A stretch of 64,000 bases of DNA from Molossus alvarezi (taxonomy: Eukaryota; Chordata; Mammalia; Chiroptera; Molossidae). The position numbers and the translations under genes are program-made. The notes under the pieces were generated by a model that saw only the letters and a program-made list of their open reading frames with translations, was not told the DNA's origin and searched no databases. The stretch spans positions 159,640,290 through 159,704,289 of the forward strand of contig CM073885.1 in assembly GCA_037176705.1 (NCBI GenBank), in the 5' to 3' direction. Shown piece after piece: positions 1-10,633 of this stretch (its first letter is position 1; the number at the start of each line of letters is the position of its first letter).

Positions 1-1869
1 TTTTGTGTGGAGGTACTTTGAGTGTCTGTAAAAATCTGGTTACTTTTCCCAGTAGATTTAGCATCCATTGTTGATTCTTGCTTGTATCAGTTATTATGTT
101 GGTGGCCAAATGATCATATTCTTATTCTGTCCTTCCTTCTGCATTGATACATACATAAAGTCAAACCAACCAAACAAACAAACAAAGGGAGAAGGAGAAG
201 CTTACTTTTTGGTGCTTAATTTCACCCAAATGTGGCCAGTGTTAGCCAATTCAAACTGACTTCATGTCTTTTTGACCTGTCCCCAAGATGTTCCAACCTC
301 ATCCTGTAGTTTTCTGCTCCAGCCCTGGAGTCAGGTTTTTTGTTTTTGTTTTTATAAAAGCGCTGATTTTTTTTAGGGGTAAGTGATATTTAGAAAACAA
401 GATTCCAACAGTAGTTGCTATTGGGGTTGTCATGGCTCACAGGCACCCGCAGTGAGCTGCAGGGAATTACATGAATATACATAAATATACATGCACACAT
501 ACATTAATTTGTAGTTCTGTATCAAAATGTATTATAAATCTGGAGTTCTTGCTCATACTTTTACTTTAATCTAATCCCACACGGTTCATTTTAGGGTTTT
601 TTGTTTTTTTTTCAATTTTTAACTCCTTTTCTGACAGTAAGTGAGCTTCCATCATCAGTATCTTTAGTTATTGGTTCAGTCTTCTTGTTTGTAACTAGTC
701 CTGTTGCCTCTGCCCCTATGTACATGTCCTCCTCACTCCCACTTGGATTCCAACATTCCCTTTGGGTTGTCTCTACTGCTGTTTCTTCCAAGTGTATGTC
801 CTCTTCACCCCATCTTTTCTCAGATACCTTGTTCTAGGCCCCCTCTTCTGCAGATAATTTACCTCCATCAGACACTGACAGCCAAAGATGGCTACCTTTC
901 TGCCCCTGCATGGATGCCTCTTGACCTTGTTCAGTCTTTGATAGCTCATCCTATGTCATCCACCTTCCAAGGATGCTCTGACTTGAGCTCTAACACTGTG
1001 GAGGGAGGCCCTCCCAGATGTACACTTTCCTCATTTCATTCAGGTTCCAACATCTCACTCTGGCCCACCACACCTCCCTGTTTTTGCCCCCATGCCTTTG
1101 AACCAAAAAGGTTTAGGAAGAAAGAGGAAAGCAAGAAAGTGTTCCAAAACTCTTTTATTCTCAACTCATCAAGCTCCACGATTCCATGGCAAGGATTTTG
1201 ATTGAAATTGCATTAAATCTATAAATAAATTTAGCTCTTCAGAATCTGTACTTCCTGACTTTATCAGAAATGGATGCCATAATAATCTAAGCTTATGGTT
1301 TTCCAGATTTTAGTGATTTAGTAGTTTGCTATGTTTCTGATATAAGCCATGTCCTATCATTAATACACAGATAATATCCCAGGTTACTTGCAGCTTCTTA
1401 TCAATTTTACCCCTATTTCAGCAATTCTTATTTCCAAATATATTATTTTCACACTTTCAGCTTTTTATATTGTCTATATTATGCCATGTCAAGTTTTAGA
1501 TTTTAACTGTATGATAAATGGTTTTTGGTATCTTGTATCCAAGTTTAGTTTAGACTTTTTTTTACCTCATTACTGATCACTCTAAATGAACCTTAAAGCA
1601 TGTTCATGAATGTCATCATTAGAAAACAGACATGTTTCTCACTACTTTAAAAGTCTAGGTAAAGTAATTTGCACTTTGTGATAAAGCTGTACTTAGGTAG
1701 GCATTTCAAATAAAAAGATATGCATTACCCAAGTCTCTCTCTCTCAACCATTGGAATCTAAATTAAATCTCTAAACTAAGAGTGAACATTGTGTATTTCA
1801 GGAAATGACCTTGGTAATAGATTTCAGGGAGAATGGAAGCAGACAGAGCTAGTGAACTGCTCCCCTTTT
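1..1869. other. Unassigned non-coding stretch
   Basis: No gene is supported here. The longest open frames (for example 704-1201 on the plus strand) have no recognisable domain and look like chance frames in a pyrimidine-rich stretch. Around 1198-1240 there is faint likeness to antisense L1 ORF2, too weak to call. The rest looks like old, decayed intergenic sequence. Confidence 0.6.
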
Positions 1870-2030
1870 TCTTCCTCCCTCCCTCCCTCTCTCCCTCCCT
1901 TTCTCACTCCTTCCTTCCCTCCCTCCCTCTCTCCCTCTCTTTCTCCTTCTTTTCTTCCTTCCTTCCTTCCTTTCTTCCTTCCTTCCTTCCTTCCTTCCTT
2001 CCTTCCTTCCTTCCTTCCTTCCATCCATCA
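1870..2030. repeat. Pyrimidine microsatellite (TCCC)n/(TTCC)n
   Basis: About 160 bp of almost pure C/T on the plus strand. It moves from CCCT-type units to an uninterrupted TTCC array near its right end and then breaks into CCAT units. The Ser/Pro/Phe-rich open frames across it, and the Lys/Glu/Gly-rich ones opposite, are products of the repeat and not genes. Confidence 0.95.
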
Positions 2031-2406
2031 TGTTTAGTAAAGACCTACTTTAAGCCAGACACAGTTAGGAATAAACACTGCATGATAGTGGCACATCTGT
2101 GATTAATTTAGTATTCTAAGCGTGTCATTTAGCTTGTGGAATAGTTCAGAGATTACACACTTGGACACCCACTCTGTCAAAAACTGAATTTGTGTAAAAA
2201 AACAAATTAATCTGCTTACTGTAAATGTTTTCTCACAACATATTTTCTATTGATAAGTCATTTGACCATAATAAATTTTTTCCAGGTTTATTTTATTAAT
2301 GTCTTAATGCTGTCTTAATTTGGGTTTTTTTTTGGGGGGGGGGTAAGTGCGATACCATTTCATTATAAGAAAATTTTTGTCAGTTTGAATCAGATACTGG
2401 AGAGGT

Positions 2407-3114
2407 GTTATTGGATAGCTCCTGACTCGAGGAGAGGGTTGTCCCTGACCTAGATCCTTGTCTTCTTCTATAAAATAATTTAAATGAGAAAACTCCAGAT
2501 GACTACATTGTGATTAAACCAACTGATTAAAGCAATGAAAGCCAACAAATTTTATTAAAGAAGCAAGCAAATCACATCTGGCTTATGAAGCACAGATGGG
2601 CTTTCAGCTCATCTGAAGAGAAAGTTGCGTGGGAATCTGAGGTGTTATATACCCCCACCTATAGGTTTCAAAATTCCTCTGCTAAATATTTTGGTACAGC
2701 TTAATTTTCAAAGTCCCTTTTTACTTTGTTGTGGCCTTCCCAGAATTCATGAGAAACATCTGTAAATTTTATCTTGTCAAGTGTTGAGACTGCTGGCTTT
2801 TCTACTTTGGGAGTAAAAAAAAGATAACTGCCCTTTTTTTTCTTTCCTCTTCCCTAAAATCAGCTAATTTTCTTGTTTAGTCACTAAACTTTAGAGGGTA
2901 AAAAATACTCTCCCATTCTCTCCTGCATTGTTTCTTTAGGAAGGCTTTAACCTTTGCTCTCAAGTGTCCTTGGCTGGGGAAGATAATGGCTTGTTATTGG
3001 CAAACCAGCTGCAGATTCCTCACACAGTTTGGCCTTGTTGTAACTTTCCTGTCTGTTTTCCTCTTCCTCCTGCCCTGTAACTATTGCTCCATCCCTCTCT
3101 TGATAAGAAAAACA
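2407..3114 (-). mobile_element. Candidate solo LTR of an endogenous retrovirus
   Basis: Read on the minus strand, the segment begins TG and ends CA. It has a TATA-like GTATATAA near 2650 and, about 100 bp further on, an AATAAA near 2550. A C/T-rich U5-like end with CTCTCCTCGAG follows. That order (U3, TATA, R with poly(A) signal, U5) is what an LTR looks like. I see no gag, pol or env nearby, so it would be a solo LTR. The flanks do not give a clear 4-6 bp duplication and the outer edges are approximate. It could instead be an unrelated old repeat with chance signals. Confidence 0.45.
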
Positions 3115-3272
3115 CTATTTTTAAATCAGAAAAGAAAACACTAACATTATTATTTACTATCCTTCAAAAAATTCATAACTACTGCATATAAAATTTTGTC
3201 TCCAAATGTAGTTTACCTTTGTTCTGGTAACCAAAAATAAATTGAAACTGTTTAATTCCAAAATAAATTTTA

Positions 3273-5970
3273 TTTTTATTTTTAAACTTATCTTTATTGT
3301 TGAATGTATTACAGATATCTCTCCTGCCTTCCCCCACACTATTGTCTGTGTCCATTGGTTATGCATATATGAATATTAGTTATTTGGTTTCTCTCTTCCT
3401 GCTCCACCTCCCCACTTCCCTTTGAGGTTCATCAGTCTCTAACAACCAATTTGTACTTCTTAATCCCTTCACATTTTTTACCCATTCCTCCCAACCCCCC
3501 ACCCATCTGGCAATCAACAAAAAGTTCTCTGTATCTATGAGTCTTTTTCTGTTCTGCTTGTTCATTTTGTCTGTAGATACAATTGTTGATAGTTATGTAT
3601 TTATCATCATTTTATTTATATTTTTTATCTTCTCCTCCATCAGAAAGACCCTTCAATATTTCATATAATAATGGTTTGGTGGTGATGAACTCCTTTAGCT
3701 TTTTCTTGTCTGGGAAACTCTTTACATGTCCATCAATTCTAAATGATAGCTTTGCAGGATAGAGTAATCTTAGTTGTAGGTTCTTGTTTTTCATCACTTT
3801 GAATTTTTCTTGCCACTCTCTTCTGGCCTGCAAAGCTTCTTTTGAGAAATTGGCTGACAGTCTTATGAGAGCTCCACTGTAGGTAACTAACTGCTTTTCT
3901 CTTGCTGCTTTTAAGATTCTCTCTTTGTCTTGAACCTTTGGCATTTTGATGATGCTGTGTCTTGGTGAACCTCTTAGGGTTCATCTTGTTTGAGACTCTC
4001 TGCATTTGTATATCTTTTTCCTTCACCAAGTTAGGAAAGTTTTCTGTCATTATTTTCTTAAAGAGGTTTTCAATTTCTTGTTCTCTCTCTTCTCTTTCTG
4101 GCACCCCTATGAAGCAAATGTTGGCACACTTGAAGTTGTCCCAGAGGCTCCTTATACTATCTTCATTTTTTTAGATTCTTTATTCTTTTTGCTGTTCTGA
4201 TTGGGTGTTTTTTGCTTCCTTATATTCCAAATTGATGTTTTCTTGGCTTTACCTAGTCAACTGCTGAGTCCCTGTAAATTATTCTTCATTTCAGTTAGTG
4301 CATTCTTCATTTCTTAGTTGTCCTTTTTTTATGCTCTTGACATCCTCACTAAGTTCCTTGTAGTTCTCACAAAGTTCCTTAAAATTTTCAATAAGTTCAT
4401 TGAGAATCCTTATAACCAGTGTTTTGGACTCTGCATCTGTTAGACTGCTTATCTCCATTTTGTTTAGTTCTTTTCATGGGGTTTTGTTCTGTTCTTTCAT
4501 TTGGGACGTATTTCTATGTCTCCTCATTTTGACTACCTCCCTGCATTTGTTTCTATGTATTAGGTAGAGATTCTATGTCTCCTAGGCTTGCTAGGGTGAC
4601 TCATTGTAGTAGGTGTCCTCTAGGGTGCAGTGGCACAGCCTCCTTGGTAACCCCAGCTGGGCCATCAAGGTGCACCGCTCATGTGGACTATACACCCTTC
4701 TGTTATAATTGAGTTTTTATTGCTGTTGGTACATCAATAGGAGGGATTTACTTAGGCTGATCAGCTGCGAGGACTGGCTGTGCCCACTGACCACTGACCT
4801 CTGACTACCTTGGATGATCATTTGTGCAGGGGCCCACCACACAGAGCAAGGCTTACTTCAGCAAGGCCCTGGTACCCACTGAATCCATTCCTTGAGTGTG
4901 TTGCTTGTGGAGGTGGTTGGGTGGTGGTACTTTGATATCATCTGATGCTGACCACTGGGTTTGCTGGCTCTAGGGCAAAGTCAGCTACTGCCTGTGTTCT
5001 ACCTGGGGCCACCAGACATAAATTACACAGCTATCTGCTGATGGCTGCTTCTTGTGCAGGACTTGGAGTTGCCCAGGCAAAGCCAAGGTATCAATCAAGG
5101 CTGGCTGCTGCTAGCTCCAGACCTGGGGCCAGTTAGTTAGAGATATGGGGCTGGCTATGGCCAGAGGCTGCTTGTTTGAGAGAATTTAGGAAAATCTGAA
5201 GCAGAAGCCAAAACAGGCCAATCCTATGGTAAAGCCACTGGAAGCACTTTCGGTGGGCCCAAAAGTTGTGTGAGGCAGGGCCTCAAGGAATTACCAGCAT
5301 GGGACAATCCATGTGAGCCAGGTTGCTAAAGTCCCAAACATAGCTTTCATCTGCTGAACTTGTTGGAGAAAGACTCACCAAAGGATTAATGGCCTCCACC
5401 AGCAGGTCTGTCTGTCTAGGAGAAAGCTGCCTCTCCAGCCCTTGCCCTAATGCCAAACAACTCAGTTCTTCACCGTATGTCTCTGGTGCCTTTCAAGCCA
5501 CCTCCCCCATGCTGGAGCTCAGAAGGAGTGAGTCTGAGTAAGTCCATGTGCCGGCCCTTTAAGAGAAACTGCCTGGGTCTCTAGCAGCCTCAGCCTCCCT
5601 CAGGCCAAGTTTCTGCTGGTTTTACAGCCAGGAGTTATGGGGACTTCTCTTCCTGGCACTGGAACCCTGAGTTGAGTGCCTGATGTGGAACAAAGACCCC
5701 TCACTCCTCAGGGAGGACCTTCACAGCCAAGGTGTCCCTCCTGATTTTATCCTCTACACGTGGGTGTAAGACCAGGCTGTTCATGCCTCTGCCCCTCCTA
5801 CCAGTCTCCATGTGGCTGCTTATTTAATTTTAGTAGTTGTAGGACTTCCATTCAGCTCAATTTTAGGCAGTTCTGAATAATGGCTGTTCTGTAGTTTAAT
5901 TGTAATTTGGATGTGATTGTGAGTGGAGGCAATACCACATTTACCTGTGTGCTATCTTGACTGGAGGTTC
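3273..5970 (-). mobile_element. Full-length HAL1 (half-L1) retrotransposon, minus strand
   Basis: An L1-derived element with only ORF1. On the minus strand it runs from an L1-like 5' end (CTCCAGTCAAGAT near 5967, matching CTTCCGGTCAAGAT in the HAL1 at 43.6 kb) through about 1.4 kb of 5' UTR, ORF1, and a 3' UTR of about 340 bp ending AATAAAGATAAGTTTAAAA. There is no ORF2 between ORF1 and the tail. A perfect 15-bp TSD, CCAAAATAAATTTTA, lies at 3258-3272 and 5971-5985, so this is a complete insertion and not a broken L1. HAL1s are known as non-autonomous elements mobilised by L1 enzymes. ORF1 is decayed, so this copy is dead. Confidence 0.9.
3612..4527 (-). pseudogene. HAL1 ORF1p, frame-broken
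   Basis: An L1 ORF1p-like reading, about 305 codons from the ATG at 4525-4527 (Met-Arg-Arg) to the stop at 3612. The C-terminal 110 residues (3612-3944) stay open and hold the usual ORF1p C-terminal features: KDKERILKAAR, LQARREW, NLQLRLLYPAKLSF and a KKLKEFITTKP end. The RRM-like part (PEREEREQEIENLFKKI, FPNLVKE) lies in another frame (3739-4104), and the N-terminal coiled-coil part is scattered over several frames. ORF1p is a trimeric RNA-binding chaperone of the L1 particle. Here at least two frameshifts and several stops make it non-functional. Confidence 0.85.
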
Positions 5971-5985
5971 CCAAAATAAATTTTA

Positions 5986-6332
5986 AATTGGGAATTGCTT
6001 TTATTCCATAAAACATAACTCAATCCAAGGCAGTTCAGGGATTGATGTAACTTCATCTATTATCACATAATCATTTTATGAAATTAATATTTTTAAATAT
6101 GTTTCTGTCATCACTTATTGCACGAATGTTTTTAAGAAAAAAGTAGAAAATTTTCTATTCATTTTGCCAATAATAAAAACAATTAAAATTGGATTTATCA
6201 TGTGAGTACAATTATTTTAATGCCTAGATTAATATTCAACAATTGACCATATTTTTTAATAAGGTAGTATTAAAGTTCTTTTTAGTCATTTTACAAAATA
6301 AACTCTTTCCTCCAAATATTCAGGAAAAACAT
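5986..6332. other. A/T-rich spacer, nothing recognised
   Basis: A/T-rich sequence with no open frame of interest and no repeat that I can name. It starts with the right copy of the HAL1 target duplication (5971-5985) just outside its edge. Confidence 0.5.
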
Positions 6333-6420
6333 TACAGTTGGCCGTCATTTATTGGGGTTAATTAGTTCCATACTCTACCACAATAACTGAATTTACACGA
6401 AGTAGGATTCTGCATTTACA
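6333..6420 (+). mobile_element. Tigger-type DNA transposon end
   Basis: Begins TA-CAGTTGGCC, then GTTAATTAGTTCC and ACGAAGTAGGATTCT, which resemble the terminal part of mammalian Tigger (pogo/Tc1-mariner) elements. The fragment is cut short by the palindromic element that follows. The exact subfamily is not assigned. Confidence 0.5.
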
Positions 6421-6524
6421 TACAGTCATCCGTCGCCACTTTGCACTTCCACTTTGGTGGCTTCACTCTCTCGCAGTTTTTTCAAGCCACAAAAGTCAAG
6501 CATGAAGTGGTGAGTATGACTGTA
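6421..6524. mobile_element. Palindromic Tigger-like MITE with TA duplications
   Basis: About 100 bp framed by TA at 6421-6422 and 6523-6524. The ends are inverted: TACAGTCATCC on the left and the complement of TACAGTCATAC on the right. The match continues inward through CCACTT, CTT, ACTTT and GTGGCTT, so nearly the whole element can fold back on itself. A TA target and CAGT ends fit the Tc1/mariner-pogo group. It has no coding capacity. Confidence 0.65.
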
Positions 6525-6680
6525 TTTCCAATGTTTAATTCTGAATAGATAGCTACTCTGTTGAAAATCTTCTCTAATCTTTTTAAAAATCTAATTTTTT
6601 TTTCGGCCAACGATTTTTTATTCCAGTGTATGTTATCATGCACTATCTCTAACAGTTCTGTTCAAAAATGTACCATTGTT

Positions 6681-6943
6681 GCCCTGGCCGGTTTGGCTCA
6701 GCAGTTAGAGCGTCAGCCCTTGGACCAGAGAGTTCCGGGTTCAGTTCCTGCTAAGGGCACGTACCTCATTTGCAGTTCATCCCTGGCCCCAGTTGATGTC
6801 ATGTGGGTGGCAACCAGTTGATGTGTCTCTCTTGCATTGATGTTTCTCCTACTCTCTCTCTTCCTCCCTCTCTCCCTCCAGCTCTGTCTGAAGATCAATG
6901 CAAAAAAAATGTTCTCGGGTGAGGATAAATAAAAAATAAAATT
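6681..6943 (+). mobile_element. Ves SINE (long type)
   Basis: Full tRNA-derived head (GCCCTGGCCGGTTTGGCTCAG), body and GGGTGAGGAT tail followed by an A-rich run. The TSD TACCATTGTT is at 6671-6680 and 6944-6953. Confidence 0.95.
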
Positions 6944-7329
6944 TACCATTGTTTTTGAAATTTAAAAAATAAACATAAATGAATGTATTTGTTTCAATGG
7001 GAAAAAATGTTGATTCAGTTGTGAGCCTGTCCCCAGACACTGCACTGGTGAGTTGGAGGGAGTCCAGAGAAGCACTGCCTTTCAGAGGGTCCCTGGGGTG
7101 AGTGTTGCACCTGCCCCTGCATCTCAGTGGCCTCTGCTCATCTGGAAGGACCGACAAAGATGCGTTCAGGTCTCCTGGGCCAAAAAACAAAAACACAGAA
7201 AACTGTAGAGTCTTAGCACTGGGGTCTGTGGTTTATCTAGCCTGAGCTGAGTAAGCACTTTATAGAACTGTGGGCAGCATTTCTGAATCAGCATTTTATA
7301 TTCAATTCTCCCACTTGTTCCACTGTGAA

Positions 7330-7400
7330 TGTTCATGCCACTGAACTGTACCCCTCAAAGGGGTTAGAATGGGTGTTCTTTCAATGTATGTCTTGAATAT
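7330..7400 (+). mobile_element. Old L1 3' end fragment
   Basis: Short stretch with GAACTGTACCCCTC and GGTTAGAATGG, similar to the 3' UTR of older mammalian L1 subfamilies. No TSD or tail can be recognised. Assignment is by eye only. The rest of 6954-7562 gives nothing I can name. Confidence 0.35.
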
Positions 7401-7577
7401 GCTCTGACATTCACTTATTTTATCTTGACAGTATGAAACATGGAAATGGACAGAAAAGTACAATGAGCAAGTGTAACTTAATTAGTTAAACTTAAGTCAA
7501 GATGTTAGTAGTGAGATGATGAGATCTCGATTCTTGTCTTCTTGAAGAAAAGATTTCAACCAAGAGACAAAGTGTAG

Positions 7578-7819
7578 TGCCCTAGCCAGTTTGACCCAGT
7601 GGTAGAGCATTGGCCCTCAGACCAAAGAATCTCACGTTCAATTCCAGACAAGGGCACATACTTCATTTGCAGGTCAGTCCCTGGCCCTGGTCCAGGGTCA
7701 TGTGGGATAAAACCAATCGATGTCTCTCTCTCATATCAATGTTTCTCTCCTCTCCCACTCTATCTGAATATAAAATGAAAAAAACGTATCCTTGGGTGAG
7801 GACTTTTTTAAAAAAACAG
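7578..7819 (+). mobile_element. Ves SINE (long type)
   Basis: Head GCCCTAGCCAGTTTGACCCAG through TATCCTTGGGTGAGGA and an A-rich tail. The perfect 15-bp TSD AGAGACAAAGTGTAG is at 7563-7577 and 7820-7834. The right copy runs into the start of the candidate LTR that begins at 7830, so the SINE landed at the edge of that LTR. Confidence 0.95.
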
Positions 7820-7829
7820 AGAGACAAAG

Positions 7830-8535
7830 TGTAGCAAAGTAAAAGAAATAATTTATTGGCCGCAGCCAAAACACACTCAGGACAGTAAAGCGAGAAAGTG
7901 CCCAGAAGAAGCAAAGAAGAGCGTAGGCTGGGCTCCTTTGGCTCACTGAGAAGTCAGACAAAAGGGGCGTTAGCCCCAGATGAGCTGCTGCTGCCCATTT
8001 CTCCCCCAGTTGCAAGTCTCCTGGGTCCCTTTGAGGGAAGAAGAGGGAGGGAATGGCACTGGCATGCTCCTCTAGGGGGGGTTTACACTGGGTCCTTCGT
8101 CCTGAGCATACTTATCTCTCTCTCGCAGGTGGAAATCTTAGGGGAGGTCTCAGGGGAGGCTCTCAATAGACTATTCATCATCTTTCCAGGTGTGCTCTTT
8201 CAGGGGGTCATTAGTCAATGCAGCTGATCCAGAGGCAGTCAGGATGTCACTTGTCAGCTTTTGCTGCTTTTCTGGGCCTGGAGCTGAAATACAACTGCAG
8301 CCTAAATGTTATCTTTAGGGAGGAAAAATGTCAAAAGACCAGCAATAGAAAAAGTCAGAGAGTCCAAACCGTAAGACCAGTGAAATGCTAGGGGAGGACA
8401 GGGTACCCTGAGGGTGAGGTTCTTGTTTTCCCAGTTTTGCCCCTTGCTAGGCACCCAGGACTTTCTGCCCTGGTGAGTTTCTCTACCTGACCCATCGTCC
8501 TTGCTCTGCTCATGGCTGTCTAAAGGCCTATCACA
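7830..8535 (-). mobile_element. Candidate solo LTR of an endogenous retrovirus
   Basis: On the minus strand the segment starts TGTGATAGGCC and ends TTTGCTACA, giving TG...CA ends and a length of about 706 bp. An AATAAA poly(A) signal lies about 30 bp before the 3' end (near 7850), as expected for the R/U5 part of an LTR. There is no adjoining retroviral gene. I could not find a convincing short target duplication, partly because a SINE sits on the left edge. An old unrelated repeat is the alternative. Confidence 0.45.
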
Positions 8536-8764
8536 AGAAGAGGAATGTTTATTACAATAGAAGAACCTGAAATTGCATGGTAAGAGCCATGGCAGTTGGC
8601 AGATTATATAATTTGAGCCCATGTACATTTTTATAAAACTGTAACATTTTGAAAAATGTAATACTAGGGAATTGATATGCTATTGAGTTAAAATAAATTA
8701 ATAAAATTCTGCATAGTATCATTTAATAAAGCTTCCAGAAGGAATAGAACAGAAAACAATCATT

Positions 8765-9010
8765 TAATTCCTGGGACTGTAATGTATAGCATGGTGATTA
8801 CAGTTAATAGTACCCTCAGTTGTATTTGAAAGTTGTTAAGCAAGTAAATCTGAAAACTTTTCACAAGAAAAAAAATGAGTAATTTTGTAAGGACACAGAT
8901 GTTAACTAGACTTATTGTGGTGATTATTTTGCAGTAGATACAAATATAAAATCATTATGTCATACATCTGAAACTAATACATGTCAGTTATACCTCATTA
9001 AATTATTTTG
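8765..9010 (+). mobile_element. Old L1 3' UTR fragment
   Basis: Matches the remembered 3' end of older mammalian L1s: GTAATGTATAGCATGGTGATTA, TTTGAAAGTTG, GTTAACTAGACTTATTGTGG, ATCATTATGTCATACA and CTGAAACTAATAC, in order. The element is 5'-truncated and ends in a T/A-rich tail. Confidence 0.75.
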
Positions 9011-9279
9011 TTTTTTAAAAAAGAAAATGATTGATGTCTATAGAATTCTAATGTGTAGTACCAATGAGAAAGCCCTCTGGAGAACCACTCTCTAAACTTC
9101 TGAGGACCAACAATTTGGAAAATCAAGATTTAACTATAATTTTCAGTTTCCACTTCAGCATATGTCTCATAAGTACATCAAGGCAGTGGAGATCAATAAC
9201 CTCTATTCTGTTGAAAAGTATATACTCTTGTGTTACAGGATCAGTTTTTTCCCTCTTTCTTTTTCATTAAAGATTTTTA

Positions 9280-9532
9280 GCCCTGGCTGGTTTTGCTCAA
9301 TAGTTGGAGCATCAGCCCGCAGACCAATGAATCTTGAGTTCAATTCTGGTCCGGGGAACATACCTTGGTTGTGGTTCACCCCCGACCCTGGTCAGGATCA
9401 TGCGGGAGGCAACCAGTTGATGTGTCTCTCTCACATGGATGTTTCTCTCCCTCCCTTCTTCTCTCCCACTCTATCTAAAGATAAATAGAAAAATATCCTC
9501 AGGTGAGGATTAAAAAAAAAAAAAAAAAAAAA
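9280..9532 (+). mobile_element. Ves SINE (long type)
   Basis: Head CCCTGGCTGGTTTTGCTCA, tail TATCCTCAGGTGAGGATT and about 25 A. The TSD AAAGATTTTTA/AAAGATCTTTA is at 9269-9279 and 9533-9543 with one mismatch. The long pure A tail suggests a fairly young copy. Confidence 0.95.
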
Positions 9533-9543
9533 AAAGATCTTTA

Positions 9544-9990
9544 ATGCAAGATGATTTCTAACCTCTGAATAGCATAGAAAAATATTACTTGCAAATGAGG
9601 GCAAGGCAATCCTTGATTTCCACATCTGATTTTATTAAACTGTTTTATTCCCTTTCTCTTTTATTGCTTCAAAAATTTTAAATCATATGCCTCCTAATGT
9701 CCTAGAGTCAAAATAATTCTGGATAGAAAGTGATTATGCAAAGTTTATTCTGAAATCAAAAGCTAAATAAGACCTCCTACAGTTTTTGTTTAGTTAAGAA
9801 CAGCTTACTGAATCACATTTCTGATTAGGAATTTGAAAGTGCAAAATGCCAACATCCTGTGTTGGGATCATAATTTTCCATTTGCATAGGAAAAGTCTGT
9901 ATCTGTGATCCTGAGATAAATTTCTCCTCTACTTAGAATGTCCTCGCCTTGGTCATCTGGGCCCTGCTGCTTTTGCCGCTATCGCCCCAT
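9544..9990. other. Unassigned spacer
   Basis: No gene or repeat recognised between the SINE and the TCC microsatellite. Confidence 0.5.
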
Positions 9991-10081
9991 CTCCCCCTCC
10001 TCCTCCTCCTCCTCCTCCTCCTCCTCCTCCTCCTCCTCCTCCTCCTCCTCCTCCCCCTCCTCCTCCTTCTCCTCCTCCTCT
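9991..10081. repeat. (TCC)n microsatellite
   Basis: About 90 bp of TCC triplets with a few CCCC and TTC interruptions. The run of Ser codons in one frame is a product of the repeat. Confidence 0.95.
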
Positions 10082-10135
10082 AACTACTCAGTTTACAGAA
10101 CTTTATCTTTCCTAATCTGCTCAGTACTTGACACT

Positions 10136-10330
10136 TTTTTTTAAGATTTTGTTTTATTTATTTTTACAGAGAGAGAGAAACATCGACGTGAGAGTGAAAC
10201 ATCAGTTGTCTGCCTCCTGCAATATCCCTGGTAACCTGCAACCTGGGATGTGCCCTGACCAGGAATCTAACTGGCAACCCTTCGATGCACAGGACAATGC
10301 CCAACCAACTGAGCCACACCAGCCAGGGCA
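10136..10330 (-). mobile_element. Ves SINE (older type)
   Basis: Minus strand. The 3' side has T-rich tail, then GAGAGAGAAACATCGACGTG; the 5' side ends in CCACACCAGCCAGGGC (the tRNA head reversed). It lacks the GGTGAGGAT tail of the long type. TSD approximately ACTTGACACT/ACTTGATACT at 10126-10135 and 10333-10342. Confidence 0.9.
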
Positions 10331-10397
10331 GCACTTGATACTCTTGACCCCTTCCTAAAACCATCACCTCCCCCGGCTTCCCCCAAAACATTCTCTC

Positions 10398-10616
10398 GCC
10401 CTGGCCAGGTGGCTCAGTTGGTTGCAGTGTTGTCCCATGCACTGAAAGGTTGCAGGTTGGGTTCCCAGTCAGGGTGCATACCTAGGTTGCAGGTTCAGTC
10501 CCTGGTAGGGGGCACATACGGGAGACAACTGATGGATGTTTTGTACATCAGTATTTCTCCCTCCCTTCCGCTCTTTAAAATCAATAAGCATATCCTTGGG
10601 TGAAAATTAAAAACAA
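10398..10616 (+). mobile_element. Ves SINE (older type)
   Basis: Head GCCCTGGCCAGGTGGCTCAG, body with TTGCAGGTTGGGTTCCC, and an A-rich tail after AAAATCAATAAGCA and a degenerate CCTTGGGTGAAAATT. The TSD is not clear because another SINE lies 18 bp downstream in the opposite orientation. Confidence 0.9.
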
Positions 10617-10633
10617 AACAAGCAACCAAAAAC

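Noticed and set aside
704..1201. A 165-codon open frame, Pro/Ser-rich
   Set aside because: No recognised motif, no splice or promoter context, and the composition follows the local C/T richness.
6681..6760. tRNA-like sequences with A-box and B-box (GGTTCRATTCC) at many places, possible tRNA genes
   Set aside because: They are the heads of Ves SINEs. All continue into a SINE body or A-tail and most have a TSD.
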